A stretch of DNA of 64,000 nucleotides from Dyadobacter beijingensis DSM 21582 (GTDB taxonomy: Bacteria > Bacteroidota > Bacteroidia > Cytophagales > Spirosomataceae): NCBI RefSeq assembly GCF_000382205.1, contig NZ_KB907790.1, forward strand, positions 1-64,000, read 5' to 3'. The notes beneath the pieces are model-generated. The model did not search any database. It was not told the origin of the DNA and was given only the letters and a program-made list of their open reading frames with translations. This document shows, in pieces, positions 43,839 to 52,621 of the stretch (its first letter is position 1; every line of letters begins with the position of its first letter). Both the position numbers and the translations under genes were made by a program.

Positions 43839-44210
43839 TCAGGGTTTTTCAGGATAGTAGGAGTCGATAAGCTGCTTTAATTCACTCACTTCTTCGGGTT
43901 TCAGGGCTTTTTCTTCCATGATAAACGACACGACGTTTTTGGGAGAACCCTGGAAATAGTGCTTCATAAGGTCAGAAAACGAGTTGCGTGCAAACTGCTC
44001 GCGCGAGATGGCAGGGAAGTAGACGTGCGTTTTTCCATAGGCCTTGTGATCGACGAACCCTTTCTTTTCCAGCAGCCTTACGATAGACGACACGGTCGTG
44101 TAGGGCGGTTTAGGTTCGGGCAATTTTTCAATGATATCATGCACAACGCCTTCTTTCAACTGCCAGAGAATGCGCATGATGTTTTCTTCGGAGTGACTAA
44201 TCGGTTGCAT
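43839..44210 (-). CDS. BlaI/MecI/CopY family transcriptional repressor
   Basis: A 123-residue winged-helix repressor: HSEENIMRILWQL, then VHDIIEKLPEPKPPYTTVSS and IVRLLEKKGFVDHKAYGKTH match the DNA-binding domain; the C-terminal helices form the dimer. In other bacteria a BlaR-type membrane peptidase inactivates it, but none lies here. The ATG at 44210 is only four bases after a perfect -7 box, implying an almost leaderless message. A perfect 14-bp inverted repeat overlaps the -33 region and is likely its own operator. Confidence 0.92.
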   Translation of the reverse strand: MQPISHSEENIMRILWQLKEGVVHDIIEKLPEPKPPYTTVSSIVRLLEKKGFVDHKAYGKTHVYFPAISREQFARNSFSDLMKHYFQGSPKNVVSFIMEEKALKPEEVSELKQLIDSYYPEKP

Positions 44211-44214
44211 GCTC

Positions 44215-44271
44215 CAAAGGTATAACTGAAATTTAGTTGCCCAACTTTCTCTTCGTTAGAAAGTTGGGCAA
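44215..44271 (-). promoter_or_regulatory. promoter-operator of the BlaI-type repressor
   Basis: Minus strand: arms TTGCCCAACTTTCT (44237-44250 on plus) and AGAAAGTTGGGCAA (44258-44271), 7-base loop, perfect 14 bp. The arm nearest the gene holds TTG(G) as -33 box; 19 bases later comes TACCTTTG (44222-44215), a perfect -7 box, only four bases from the ATG. Confidence 0.7.
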
Positions 44272-44306
44272 GAGTGGAGTTAGGGTCGAAATAGGGGGAT
44301 GGAGGA

Positions 44307-45079
44307 TTAAAATGTGAAGCCCAGGGCCACTCTGGCCGAGATTCGGCGATTGGCGTTGTATTCATAGGGGACCTCATCTGTAAATCCATTCACGCTGATG
44401 GAAGTATCGACATAGATGTTCCTGAAAAGTCGCTGCTGGAACCCGCCGGAGATCGAGGCGCCCCAATATTGCCTGTTGAAACTCCACGCAGCAGTACGTT
44501 TGGTCATGAAATTGGCGATTTCCAATGCGGTGTAGAATCCGGAAAGGTTATTACCGGATTTACCTCGGCGAATATGCTTTTGCTGCAAAAAATAATAACG
44601 TCCCTGCAAGCCGAGTTTCACCCAGTAACCCTTCATACGGGCAATTTCCGTATCGTAAAATTCGGCATTGGCATTTAAATCAATGGAGAACGGGCTAGTT
44701 GCGAACTTGGCTTCCCGGGCTATACCAAACCGTAGAGAGCGCTGTCCCAAGCCAAGACTGGCCTCTGGAAAACGCAGTTTCCATTGATTTTGGATCTCTT
44801 CATCACAAAGAAGGACATCGCAAACCGGCGTAGGCATTTTGCGCTTCCAGTCACCAATCAGGATCCTGGTCCAAATAATAGGCACCAAGCGAAATGTCGA
44901 CGTGCCCGTGGGTTCCGCGTCGGCACGCGCGTCATGAACACATTGTCATAACGGTCGATAAACTTCTGCCGTAAGGTAATCGTATCAGGCTCTTCGCTAA
45001 ATGTAATGCGAAGAGAATCCTGCGCGGCGACGGGCAATGCATTTAAAAGCAGCAAGAAGGCGGGTAAAAGGTATTTCAT
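44307..45079 (-). pseudogene. outer-membrane beta-barrel protein gene with two frameshifts
   Basis: Three reading frames carry consecutive parts of one protein. Part 1 from ATG 45079 has a signal peptide (LLPAFLLLLNALPVAAQ) and continues to RVPTRNP. Part 2, in the +1 frame, reads HVDISLGAYYLDQDPDW. Part 3, in the next frame, runs KRKMPTPVCDVLL to the barrel end ARVALGFTF at 44307. The second break is a 7-bp near duplication: CCAGTCA then CCAATCA at 44847-44860 on plus; removing one copy restores the frame. The first break is consistent with one extra base in the GGG at about 44905-44907. Repaired length is about 256 aa. Confidence 0.82.
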
Positions 45080-45249
45080 AAAAGAAACGGCAACGGGCGA
45101 CCAGGTAAAGAGGTTCGCGGACGGCCGAAAGGTTGTATGAAGCGTCGCTTCGCTGCGAAAATAGCTGAATGTCAAATTGTTAAAAATCCTTAAATGGGCA
45201 TCAACAGCGGGTTTGCTAAGCTATTTTAGCGAAGTAATCTGATTTCCGG

Positions 45250-45573
45250 ATGAAAACAAAACTGCATCTATTAGCCATTTTTTACCGCTCTTTCGGACTT
45301 TATTTATGGGTTGTGGCGATCGGCGCCTGGTATTTGCTGGGCCGGCCGACCGGCCGCGACCTGGGCGTGGTCATACCCGCATTGGTCTTGTTCAAATTTT
45401 TTCTGCAAGCGATCACGGTCCGCATTCTTCGTAGCCGGTATGCCCACGTGTTCTTCTTTTATGCCAATGCAAGCCTCTCCCAGCGCAGCCTTTTCGCGGC
45501 AGCCTTTACGGCCGACCTTGTATTCTTCTTTTTATCAATGGGTACGATCCAGCTAGCAAGTGAATGGATGTAG
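45250..45573 (+). CDS. small membrane protein preceding an ABC ATPase
   Basis: A 107-residue protein with about three hydrophobic helices (residues 15-30, 38-58, 85-103). I do not recognise a family. Its end overlaps the next ATPase gene by ten bases, so the two are cotranscribed and may form a minimal transporter or an ATPase anchor. ATG at 45250; the upstream spacer of about 170 bases separates it from the divergent broken outer-membrane gene. Confidence 0.6.
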   Translation: MKTKLHLLAIFYRSFGLYLWVVAIGAWYLLGRPTGRDLGVVIPALVLFKFFLQAITVRILRSRYAHVFFFYANASLSQRSLFAAAFTADLVFFFLSMGTIQLASEWM

Positions 45574-46232
45574 CAACGCACCATACCCTCGAAGCCGATA
45601 GCATCTGGCTCGCCTATCAGGAGCAGAAAATCCTGCAAAATATTTATATCAAACTCGAAACAGGCCACATTACCGGATTGCTCGGTCGCAATGGTACGGG
45701 TAAATCTTGTCTGATGCGAATGATCTTCGGGACTTTGCGCGGGGAAAGCCAGTCGGTCCGGGTGAATGGTGACTATATTTCACATCCCTATTTGCAAGCG
45801 GGCCTGATCAGCTATCTGCCGCAACACAACTTTTTGCCGAAACAGCTGCGCGTCAAGGAGGTTTGCCAGCTTTACCATGTAGATTTTGAAGCCGTCTGCG
45901 AACATTTCGAAGCGCTGCAACAGTACCGGAATACGCGCATCGGCGATTTATCGACGGGTAATGTGCGGCTGATCGGGACATTGCTGGTGGTGCTGCTGCC
46001 TGTTTCGTTCACCTTGCTCGATGAGCCTTTTGCCGCACTATCGCCGCTGGCGGTGGAGCAAATGCGGAAGGTTATCCTTGGTCAGAAACCGCACAAAGGC
46101 ATTCTCATTTCCGACCATTCCTATGAGGACGTAGTCGCAATGGCCGATGAAACATACCTGCTGGTGCCGGTGGGCCGTAGCATCAGACTGAAAAATGTCC
46201 ATTCCGAATTAGCCGAATTTGGCTACATCTGA
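45564..46232 (+). CDS. ABC transporter ATP-binding protein, unusual signature
   Basis: A 222-residue ABC ATPase: Walker A GLLGRNGTGKSCLMRM, Q-loop region LISYLPQHNFL, Walker B FTLLDEPFAALSPL and H-loop ISDHSYED are intact. The signature motif reads LSTGN (IGDLSTGNVRLI) instead of LSGGQ. The only partner nearby is the small membrane protein whose gene it overlaps. There is no separate permease. A role in export, immunity or regulation is possible, but cannot be chosen. Confidence 0.85.
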   Translation: MDVATHHTLEADSIWLAYQEQKILQNIYIKLETGHITGLLGRNGTGKSCLMRMIFGTLRGESQSVRVNGDYISHPYLQAGLISYLPQHNFLPKQLRVKEVCQLYHVDFEAVCEHFEALQQYRNTRIGDLSTGNVRLIGTLLVVLLPVSFTLLDEPFAALSPLAVEQMRKVILGQKPHKGILISDHSYEDVVAMADETYLLVPVGRSIRLKNVHSELAEFGYI

Positions 46233-46258
46233 ATGAGGATCAACCTGTGACTAACCAT

Positions 46259-46927
46259 CTATTTTTCAAAAACCAATGCATCCGCACTGGCGCCGAGCTC
46301 TTCCAATGCTTTGAGAATCGATTCGGTGAATGCGTCCGGACCGCAGACGTAGAATGGCTGGTCGAAATCGGTAATGTGATTTTGCAGGAAATCCTTGTCG
46401 ATGCGGCCGTGGTAGTAGCCTTCCGGATTTTCACCGGAGATAAGATTGAATAAATGGTCGCCGAGCATTGCCTCCAATTCTTCCCGCAGGATGATGTCGG
46501 CAGTGGTGCGGTTGGAGAAGAAAAGCCGGTTGTTCCCAATTTGTCCCTGCGTGTACAAATCCCTGAAAATGGCCAGAAACGGTGTGATACCTGCTCCTCC
46601 CGCGAGGAAAACGCCTTCGCCCTTGTATTCGATGGCGCCCCAGGCATCGCTGATTTCGACACTGTCGCCGGGTTGCACCGTCCTTAATGCGTTGGTTACA
46701 CCATCGTGGTCGGTATATGATTTGATGGTAAATTCCAGCGTATCGGCAGCCGGTAACGAGGTGAAAGTAAACGGCCGTTTTTCCGCGACCCAATCGTCTT
46801 TCGCTATCGAGAAATCGGTTGCCTGGCCGGGCGTGTAGGTAAAACCTGCCGGCTTTTCGATGGTGTACGAATTTACATTGTACGTAACAGGTGTTCTAGC
46901 GAGCAGTTTTACGATATGATCGGCCAT
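46259..46927 (-). CDS. FAD-dependent flavodoxin-reductase-like oxidoreductase
   Basis: A 222-residue soluble ferredoxin-NADP-reductase-type protein: flavin motif RPFTFTSLP (RxxT/S type), NAD(P)-binding GVFLAGGAGITPF, and the C-terminal CGPDAFTESI, all typical of the FNR fold. It moves electrons between NAD(P)H and a redox partner, unknown here. ATG at 46927. Follows the Crp-type regulator by 12 bases on the same strand, so the regulator likely controls it. Confidence 0.88.
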   Translation of the reverse strand: MADHIVKLLARTPVTYNVNSYTIEKPAGFTYTPGQATDFSIAKDDWVAEKRPFTFTSLPAADTLEFTIKSYTDHDGVTNALRTVQPGDSVEISDAWGAIEYKGEGVFLAGGAGITPFLAIFRDLYTQGQIGNNRLFFSNRTTADIILREELEAMLGDHLFNLISGENPEGYYHGRIDKDFLQNHITDFDQPFYVCGPDAFTESILKALEELGASADALVFEK

Positions 46928-46939
46928 GACGAGTGATTT

Positions 46940-47536
46940 TTAGGAATGGAATTGAACCGTTTTCAGGCACCGGCTGAATGTCGCGGGCGTGGTACCGAGG
47001 TAGGTAGCAATATAATGATCGGGAATGCGACGAAAAAGCGACGACGGCTGCCCGACATAGTGCGCAATGCGCTCTTCTACTGATAAGTACTTGAAAACCT
47101 TTATTTTATCCGTAAAATTGATCAGGTGTTGTTCCAGCAGTTTCAATGCGAGCTTGCTCATATAGGCATCTTCTTCTACCATTTTGCGGTACGACTCGTA
47201 TGAAATCGCGTAAACAGTCGTATCCTCCAACGTTTCCAGCACCTCGCTGGAAGGTTTTTGCATTAAAAAACTCTCGGCAATGCAAACGATATCACCTTCC
47301 GAAACGAGCAGTGAGGTAATGTCCTCCGTCCCGCGCGAATAGTACGTGCGCATGACGCCCTTTTCAATAAAATACAGCGACGGGCTCACCTGCCCGAAAC
47401 CCACCAGCATGCGCCCTTTCGGGATGACAAACCTTTTCAGATTAGCCTGGAACTTCTCCTTAATTTCTTCCGAAATCATAAATTTCGACGCTTCCAGAAG
47501 ATGCTGCAAAGGTTTTATTTCTTCGGAAAGTTGCAT
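46940..47536 (-). CDS. Crp/Fnr family transcriptional regulator
   Basis: A 198-residue regulator with an N-terminal cyclic-nucleotide-type beta-barrel (VIPKGRMLVGFGQVSPSLYF, then GDIVCIAESFL) and a C-terminal helix-turn-helix ending in YIATYLGTTPATFSRCLKTV. No Cys cluster of oxygen-sensing Fnr is seen. The start is ATG 47536 (MQLSEEIKPLQ); the frame to 47578 is unlikely. It precedes the flavoreductase by 12 bases. Effector unknown. Confidence 0.9.
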   Translation of the reverse strand: MQLSEEIKPLQHLLEASKFMISEEIKEKFQANLKRFVIPKGRMLVGFGQVSPSLYFIEKGVMRTYYSRGTEDITSLLVSEGDIVCIAESFLMQKPSSEVLETLEDTTVYAISYESYRKMVEEDAYMSKLALKLLEQHLINFTDKIKVFKYLSVEERIAHYVGQPSSLFRRIPDHYIATYLGTTPATFSRCLKTVQFHS

Positions 47537-47678
47537 AGTCTGAATGGATAGAGGATGGCGAAAATTGTCGTAGCGCAACGCAAAATCTTGTTGTACGACA
47601 ACGGGAACTAATGTCTTTTGACAAGATAAATAAATATAGCGGTGAAGTTATTTTGAATGTAACAAAATACTACCCGCT

Positions 47679-48257
47679 ATGAAATTCTCACTACTAAAAA
47701 TCGCCTTCATGCTGGCGCTTATATGCATGCCGGCAGGTGTCCGTGCGCAGGACAAAGGCAAGAGCGAACTGAGCTTCGGCGCAGGAATGATGGCGTCCGA
47801 AAATGCCGCGTCGGACGCCGGAACTTTGTGGATCAGCGCAATATTCAATCAGCCAAAAGACGTACGGATCGTGAGCGCGGCGTGGTCGGTGGCGTACAAG
47901 TATCACGTCTCCGAGAGGCTGGCCATCGGGGGGACGACAGTCTATAATCCCGTGTCGGACAGGTGGATACCGGATATGTTCGGCAGCGACCGCTGGAAAC
48001 GACGCTCCCTCACCACCGCCGGTGAGGCCACATTGTATTGGGTAAAAAGCCGCGACTTTCAGTTTTACGGAACGGCCGGTGTCGGATTTTTCGTCAAACG
48101 GAGCAGCTTTTACGACACGCAATTCGAAACCGATCTCGGGGGCACATTCCAGGTATCGCCCGTGGGTTTGCGCATCGGCAACAAAGTCGGCGTATTTATG
48201 GAACTCGGGTTTGGCTACCGCGGTGTATTCAATGGCGGTCTGAGCTGGCGTTTTTAA
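47679..48257 (+). CDS. outer-membrane beta-barrel protein, 192 aa
   Basis: A 192-residue exported protein with a signal peptide (IAFMLALICMPAGVRAQ) and a beta-rich mature part ending GLSWRF, typical of a small barrel. Contains WSVAYKYHVSERLAIGG and LYWVKSRDFQFYGTAGVGFF, strand-like repeats. No name can be given. ATG at 47679. Its last 29 bases overlap the convergent pentapeptide-like gene, so 3' ends interlock. Confidence 0.72.
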   Translation: MKFSLLKIAFMLALICMPAGVRAQDKGKSELSFGAGMMASENAASDAGTLWISAIFNQPKDVRIVSAAWSVAYKYHVSERLAIGGTTVYNPVSDRWIPDMFGSDRWKRRSLTTAGEATLYWVKSRDFQFYGTAGVGFFVKRSSFYDTQFETDLGGTFQVSPVGLRIGNKVGVFMELGFGYRGVFNGGLSWRF

Positions 48258-48624
48258 AGTTTTCCAGCAGTTCGGAAACCAATACGCCGTCGATCGTCAA
48301 TCCTTCGATATTGCAATTGGAGATCTCCACGCCACTCAAATCGCAGCTGGTAAACGCGCTTTTGTGCAAATCACAGTCTTCGAAATGCAGCGGTCGCTGT
48401 TCCGCGTTCGGGTCGAACATCGGGTGGTCGGCCGGCGGCATGCCAATGTTCGTAAACACGGCGCCGCCGAGCTGCGCGCCTTCGACGCGGAGGTCGCTCA
48501 GATTGGCATCCGTAATGGATACATTGCTCATATTCACGTCGTTGAACGTCGAATCGGACAGCATGACGTCTTGCGCGGTAATGACTACGCATTCGCTGTC
48601 GAGGGAGATTGTTCTGATTTCCAT
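48229..48624 (-). CDS. pentapeptide-repeat-like protein
   Basis: A 131-residue protein with repeats of the A(D/N)Lxx type in two blocks: MLSDSTFNDVNMSNVSITDA with NLSDLRVEGAQLGGAVFTNI, and HFEDCDLHKSAFTSCDLSGV with EISNCNIEGLTIDG. Pentapeptide repeats build a right-handed quadrilateral beta-helix, sometimes mimicking DNA. ATG at 48624. Function unknown, and its 3' end overlaps the preceding gene by 29 bases. Confidence 0.75.
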   Translation of the reverse strand: MEIRTISLDSECVVITAQDVMLSDSTFNDVNMSNVSITDANLSDLRVEGAQLGGAVFTNIGMPPADHPMFDPNAEQRPLHFEDCDLHKSAFTSCDLSGVEISNCNIEGLTIDGVLVSELLENFKNASSDRH

Positions 48625-48723
48625 AATGCTTTTCGGGAATATTTGCATGTAAAATTAGCTCCCAAAAAATCGTTCGGAAAGGGTGAAAAGCGACGAAATA
48701 GGTAGGTGATCGCGCCAACGATC

Positions 48724-49644
48724 TCATCGTTCTGCTAAGATCTCGGTGTCCAGTCGCGGGCGGATGAGTAGCAGCATAAATAACGCGATCCCAACGAAAT
48801 ACGCCCCGAAAATCCCGGCCAGTTCGCCTCCATAATGCGAATCGACGGGCGTTTTCCTGGGTTGCAGGATCACGAAATCGCTATTAACCGGCTTTCGCAA
48901 TGCATATTGAACGGCTATCCTGAAATTCTCCCGGTCGGTTGAAGCCGGCTTATGCTCGAACTGATCGAGGGTGTAAAAGTCGTAATGCTGCATTTTGCCC
49001 ACGCAATCGTCAAAAAACGCTTTAAAACGCCGCTGCTTGGTCGCCTCACTGCTGAGGTTGCTGATCTGCTTGTGAAATGCGACGGCGTACCAGTACAGGG
49101 GAGTCATCGAAATCACCTGCCTTTTATGCGTCAGGATCGGGTGGACGAAGTAAATGTTGATATCGAGATTTTGATTGAACCGCCCGCTTTTCCGCGACGT
49201 ATAATGTACCCCGCCAATAAACGGGTGTACCGCAAATTCCCTGATCCGGTAGTATCGCGCCGGCTCATGCTTCGGGATTTCCTTTACATTCTTGATTTCT
49301 AGTATTTTACCCGTTGAATAACTTAGCAGCATTTGCGAAATCATGAGCATGACCATGATCGAAATCCACGAAACACCCTGCATTTGCCAGCTTCCCTTAT
49401 CCTTTCCGGCCTTGTATTCCAGCTGGTCAAACCGCGGTTTGAGCAAGAAATAAATCGGCACCCACGGTAAAATGGCGGCAACCCAAAACTGCCATGTATC
49501 TTCGCTCACTTCCATTACGGGCACTTTTCCCATGAACAGCCACCACCGAATCGCCGCCGCCGCCAACACCGTACCCCACGCGACAATTGTGAATGGAATG
49601 AGGATGAATTTGAGTTTGGAAATGTAATGCGGATTAATGTACAT
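48724..49644 (-). CDS. hypothetical membrane protein, 306 aa
   Basis: A 306-residue protein: helices at about 12-36, 55-72, 92-108, then a long soluble loop and a last helix near the C-terminus (LAGIFGAYFVGIALFMLL). The soluble part has RYYRIREFAVHPFIGGVHYT. I do not recognise it. The ATG at 49644 (MYINPHYISKL) is preferred; the longer frame to 49764 has no support. The spacer 49645-49916 carries a short perfect hairpin and no gene. Confidence 0.6.
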   Translation of the reverse strand: MYINPHYISKLKFILIPFTIVAWGTVLAAAAIRWWLFMGKVPVMEVSEDTWQFWVAAILPWVPIYFLLKPRFDQLEYKAGKDKGSWQMQGVSWISIMVMLMISQMLLSYSTGKILEIKNVKEIPKHEPARYYRIREFAVHPFIGGVHYTSRKSGRFNQNLDINIYFVHPILTHKRQVISMTPLYWYAVAFHKQISNLSSEATKQRRFKAFFDDCVGKMQHYDFYTLDQFEHKPASTDRENFRIAVQYALRKPVNSDFVILQPRKTPVDSHYGGELAGIFGAYFVGIALFMLLLIRPRLDTEILAER

Positions 49645-49778
49645 GACGCAAAAGATTAAGGCTGGCAATATAATAGCCCCGCGCCCGCCGGCGAAATGTG
49701 CCTGTTTAAATGGTAATATAAATGGAAAAGCGGCAGTAATCTTAATTGAAATAATCAAATTCAATTACACCCAGGAAT

Positions 49779-49801
49779 AACCCCTCAATTTTTGAGGGGT
49801 T
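49779..49801. repeat. short perfect hairpin in a divergent spacer
   Basis: AACCCCTCAA, three bases, TTGAGGGGTT: a perfect 10-bp stem with only two or three Ts after it. It lies in a 272-base spacer between divergent genes, so it is not an obvious terminator. The remainder of 49645-49916 is AT-rich and shows no gene. Confidence 0.5.
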
Positions 49802-49916
49802 TCCGTTGCTTGATAATTCATCACTGCCGTTCGGACATTCATGCATTTTCTACTACAAATAACCGTTTTTTAGTTCTATATATTTCCTTATGTTTCAAAT
49901 TAAACATCGGCGAAAT

Positions 49917-50372
49917 ATGAAAAATAGAACCATTTACAATGCTGTTTTTACATGCCTGTTATGCGCAATGGCAGCGACCGGCTGCATGACGGATGTTGAC
50001 ACCGACCCGAATAATCTGGTAGGCCGCTGGCGAATGGTGAAGGTGATTGACCAGGGAAAGGCGTACACGAAACCGGATTCGAAGAATTGGCAGCATAAAG
50101 ATGTCGAAATCGAATTTATGGAGGATGGGAATATTGAGGGCACATTGTCTTACGACACATTTACGGGTGATTACAAAACGGTAGAGGATTCGATTGCATT
50201 CAATTACTGGTCAGGCAACAAAGCGGGCGATAGTCAGTGGGGCTATTTATTTTATCATTTCATTCGCTCTGTCAATAGATTCACGCTCAGGAAGAATGCT
50301 ATTGGCTTTAAGTATAAGGAATTAAAATTGATTTATGGAGATGGAGAATTGATTTTTGATAGAGTTAAATAA
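49917..50372 (+). CDS. lipocalin-like lipoprotein
   Basis: A 151-residue predicted lipoprotein: signal with Cys after an Ala/Thr-rich core (CLLCAMAATGC), then LVGRWRMVKVIDQGKAY, the GxW opening common in lipocalin-like domains, and a beta-rich body ending IFDRVK. Start is ATG 49917 (MKNRTIYN); the frame begins at 49890. Possibly binds a small molecule. It lies 27 bases before the protease gene and may be read with it. Confidence 0.7.
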   Translation: MKNRTIYNAVFTCLLCAMAATGCMTDVDTDPNNLVGRWRMVKVIDQGKAYTKPDSKNWQHKDVEIEFMEDGNIEGTLSYDTFTGDYKTVEDSIAFNYWSGNKAGDSQWGYLFYHFIRSVNRFTLRKNAIGFKYKELKLIYGDGELIFDRVK

Positions 50373-50399
50373 CATACACACACTTAAAATCAGATCATC

Positions 50400-52541
50400 A
50401 TGAAAAATGTAATCACCATCATTACCCTTTTTATTTTTATAGGACAACAATGCTTAGGTCAAATCAGCATTGAAAATAGAGGACGCGTTTTACAAAGTTC
50501 AAAACAAGGATTTTATATTAACGACCACTTTGCGGCGGTTTACAAATCAGAAATTCCAGACCGACAGAAAATCGAAGCGCTTCTTCGGGAAGACTCCCTG
50601 GATATGGGGTCCAAGACTTATCGCTTTGCAACGGCGACGAAAATGAATGTAGACTTTGCTGCATCCGCCCATTGGGTAACGAGAGGGGCGATGACCTATG
50701 GCAGGCTATTGATCATAGCGCCCGGTGCAAAGTCGCTAAGCCTGAATTTCAATGCATTTGCGATCCCTGAATTCGGCGAGCTAACAATTTACAATACAGG
50801 CGGTACCACAGCGGGCCCGATTACGCCCAAAGAAAATAACGATAGCCAGACCTGGGCCACTCCGGTTTTCAATGGGGATTCGATCTGGATCGAGGCAAAG
50901 CTGCTGACAAAACGGAAAGGAGACCTTAAACTTGGAATCTCTGCACTTGCTTATGGGTACCGGGATTTTGACCTTAGTAAGGTAGGAGGATTTGGTGCTT
51001 CCGGCAGTTGCTTTGCGAGTAACAATGTGGTGTGTTTTGGGAATGGCTGGGAAATTGAGCGTAATGCGGTTTGCCTGCTTTTAGGTGCGAGTGGGGAGCG
51101 ATTTTGTTCAGGTTCGATGATCAACAACTCGTGTAATAATAATATTCCATACATATTGTCAGCCAATCATTGCTTACCGGATGGGGGCCCTGTTAGCCAA
51201 TGGCGGTTTATGTTTCAGTATTGGAGTCCTGTGTGCAATCCTACGCAGGATGATCCAAATTATATCCAGTTTTATGGTTCAACGCTACTTGCAAATGCAG
51301 ACCCATCCGATTTCGTGCTGTTGCAATTAAATCAAATGCCGGATCCAAACTCCGGCATCACTTATCTGGGCTGGGATAGGACCGTCAATGCCGCGAGTAG
51401 CGGTGCAACCATTCACCATCCTAGTTGCGATGTCATGAAAATCTCCACATTTAATAGTGCCCCTCAAAGACAGGATAATTACCTGTTTGTCAATGGGAAA
51501 AAGCCTGCCGGAACATTACATTGGATCGTTTCATGGAATAATGGCGTCACAGAACACGGTTCATCAGGTGCACCGCTCCTCAACCAATCGAAGAAAATCG
51601 TTGGCCAATTGTCCGGCGGGCCATCTTATTGCAATGCTCCGAGCGGTTTGCTCAAAGATGCGTTCGGTCGCTTCGATAACTCCTGGACGGGGCTGGGTAG
51701 CAACGCGACGAGGCTGAGCAATTGGTTGGACCCATCCGGTTTTGGCAACACCTCGACCGCAAGCATTAATATGTCTCTGATTTCCGGGAGCAACTTTGTT
51801 TGTACAACCAATTCCTATTCCGTGGCCAATTTGCAGCCAGGGACGTCGGTAGTCTCGTGGAGTTCGAGCAATTCTTCGCTATTGACGATCAATGCTGCCG
51901 GGACGGCCAGTCGCGTTGGAAACGGAAATGGGCAGGTGACGATTACGGCCACGCTGAACAATGGCTGCGGTAATTTCACGAGAACGAAAACGGTACATGT
52001 GGGTAAGCCAATCGTAACGGGCATTAGCGTTGACTCCGATGTTTGTACGGGGCAGGGACAGGATGTGGTCGCTAACCTTCTCGGGTCGAGCAGTGCGAGC
52101 TGGTCCATTACGAGCGGTAATGCTTTTAATGCCACGCTGATGGACAATGGAAATGGTATCACCTATTTTAATAGCAACGTCCAGGATTGTTACGGACTTC
52201 AAATCAACGTTTCAAACGCCTGCGGTTCTGTCGTCGACGGCACGACGATTTGTGTGAATGGCTGTTTCGGGCAGCTCGTAGCTTATCCTAACCCTGCGAA
52301 AGACGTTGTGACGCTTGATTTTTCAAGTTTCAGCTGCAACGAATTGCCTGAGGAGATCCTGGTATTCGACGAAAAGTCAGCATTACCGAAGCGCTCAATT
52401 AACGTACAAGCCAGTTTAAATGCCGAACAGAAAATTCAGATGGATACCCACGACTGGGCCCGCGGCACATACTATTTGCACTTGATGACGAATGCTGGCG
52501 GCAGGCAGGATACCGCGAAAGTCAGGATCGTTTTGGAGTGA
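50400..52541 (+). CDS. secreted trypsin-like serine protease with T9SS sorting domain
   Basis: A 713-residue secreted protease like lysyl endopeptidases. Signal peptide (ITLFIFIGQQCLGQ); N-terminal prodomain to about 200; then the S1 protease: His in YILSANHCLPDGG, Asp in DPSDFVLLQL and the catalytic Ser in EHGSSGAPLLNQ. Conserved Cys pairs are visible (FCSGSMINNSCNN). Next come Ig/PKD-like beta domains and a C-terminal type A sorting domain (AYPNPAKDVVTLDF to TAKVRIVLE), which directs export through the type IX system. The preference for Lys-X is inference. ATG at 50400. Confidence 0.9.
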   Translation: MKNVITIITLFIFIGQQCLGQISIENRGRVLQSSKQGFYINDHFAAVYKSEIPDRQKIEALLREDSLDMGSKTYRFATATKMNVDFAASAHWVTRGAMTYGRLLIIAPGAKSLSLNFNAFAIPEFGELTIYNTGGTTAGPITPKENNDSQTWATPVFNGDSIWIEAKLLTKRKGDLKLGISALAYGYRDFDLSKVGGFGASGSCFASNNVVCFGNGWEIERNAVCLLLGASGERFCSGSMINNSCNNNIPYILSANHCLPDGGPVSQWRFMFQYWSPVCNPTQDDPNYIQFYGSTLLANADPSDFVLLQLNQMPDPNSGITYLGWDRTVNAASSGATIHHPSCDVMKISTFNSAPQRQDNYLFVNGKKPAGTLHWIVSWNNGVTEHGSSGAPLLNQSKKIVGQLSGGPSYCNAPSGLLKDAFGRFDNSWTGLGSNATRLSNWLDPSGFGNTSTASINMSLISGSNFVCTTNSYSVANLQPGTSVVSWSSSNSSLLTINAAGTASRVGNGNGQVTITATLNNGCGNFTRTKTVHVGKPIVTGISVDSDVCTGQGQDVVANLLGSSSASWSITSGNAFNATLMDNGNGITYFNSNVQDCYGLQINVSNACGSVVDGTTICVNGCFGQLVAYPNPAKDVVTLDFSSFSCNELPEEILVFDEKSALPKRSINVQASLNAEQKIQMDTHDWARGTYYLHLMTNAGGRQDTAKVRIVLE

Positions 52542-52621
52542 GGTGTGGTGAATGGGAATCGCTTTAAAGAATTTTAAATACAACTATTATTTCAGGTTAT
52601 ATTCTTAACATTACATTCTGT

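Noticed and set aside
49779..49801. Terminator in the 49.7-kb spacer
   Set aside because: The hairpin is perfect, but lies between divergent gene starts and has only a short T-run, so I list it as a repeat only.
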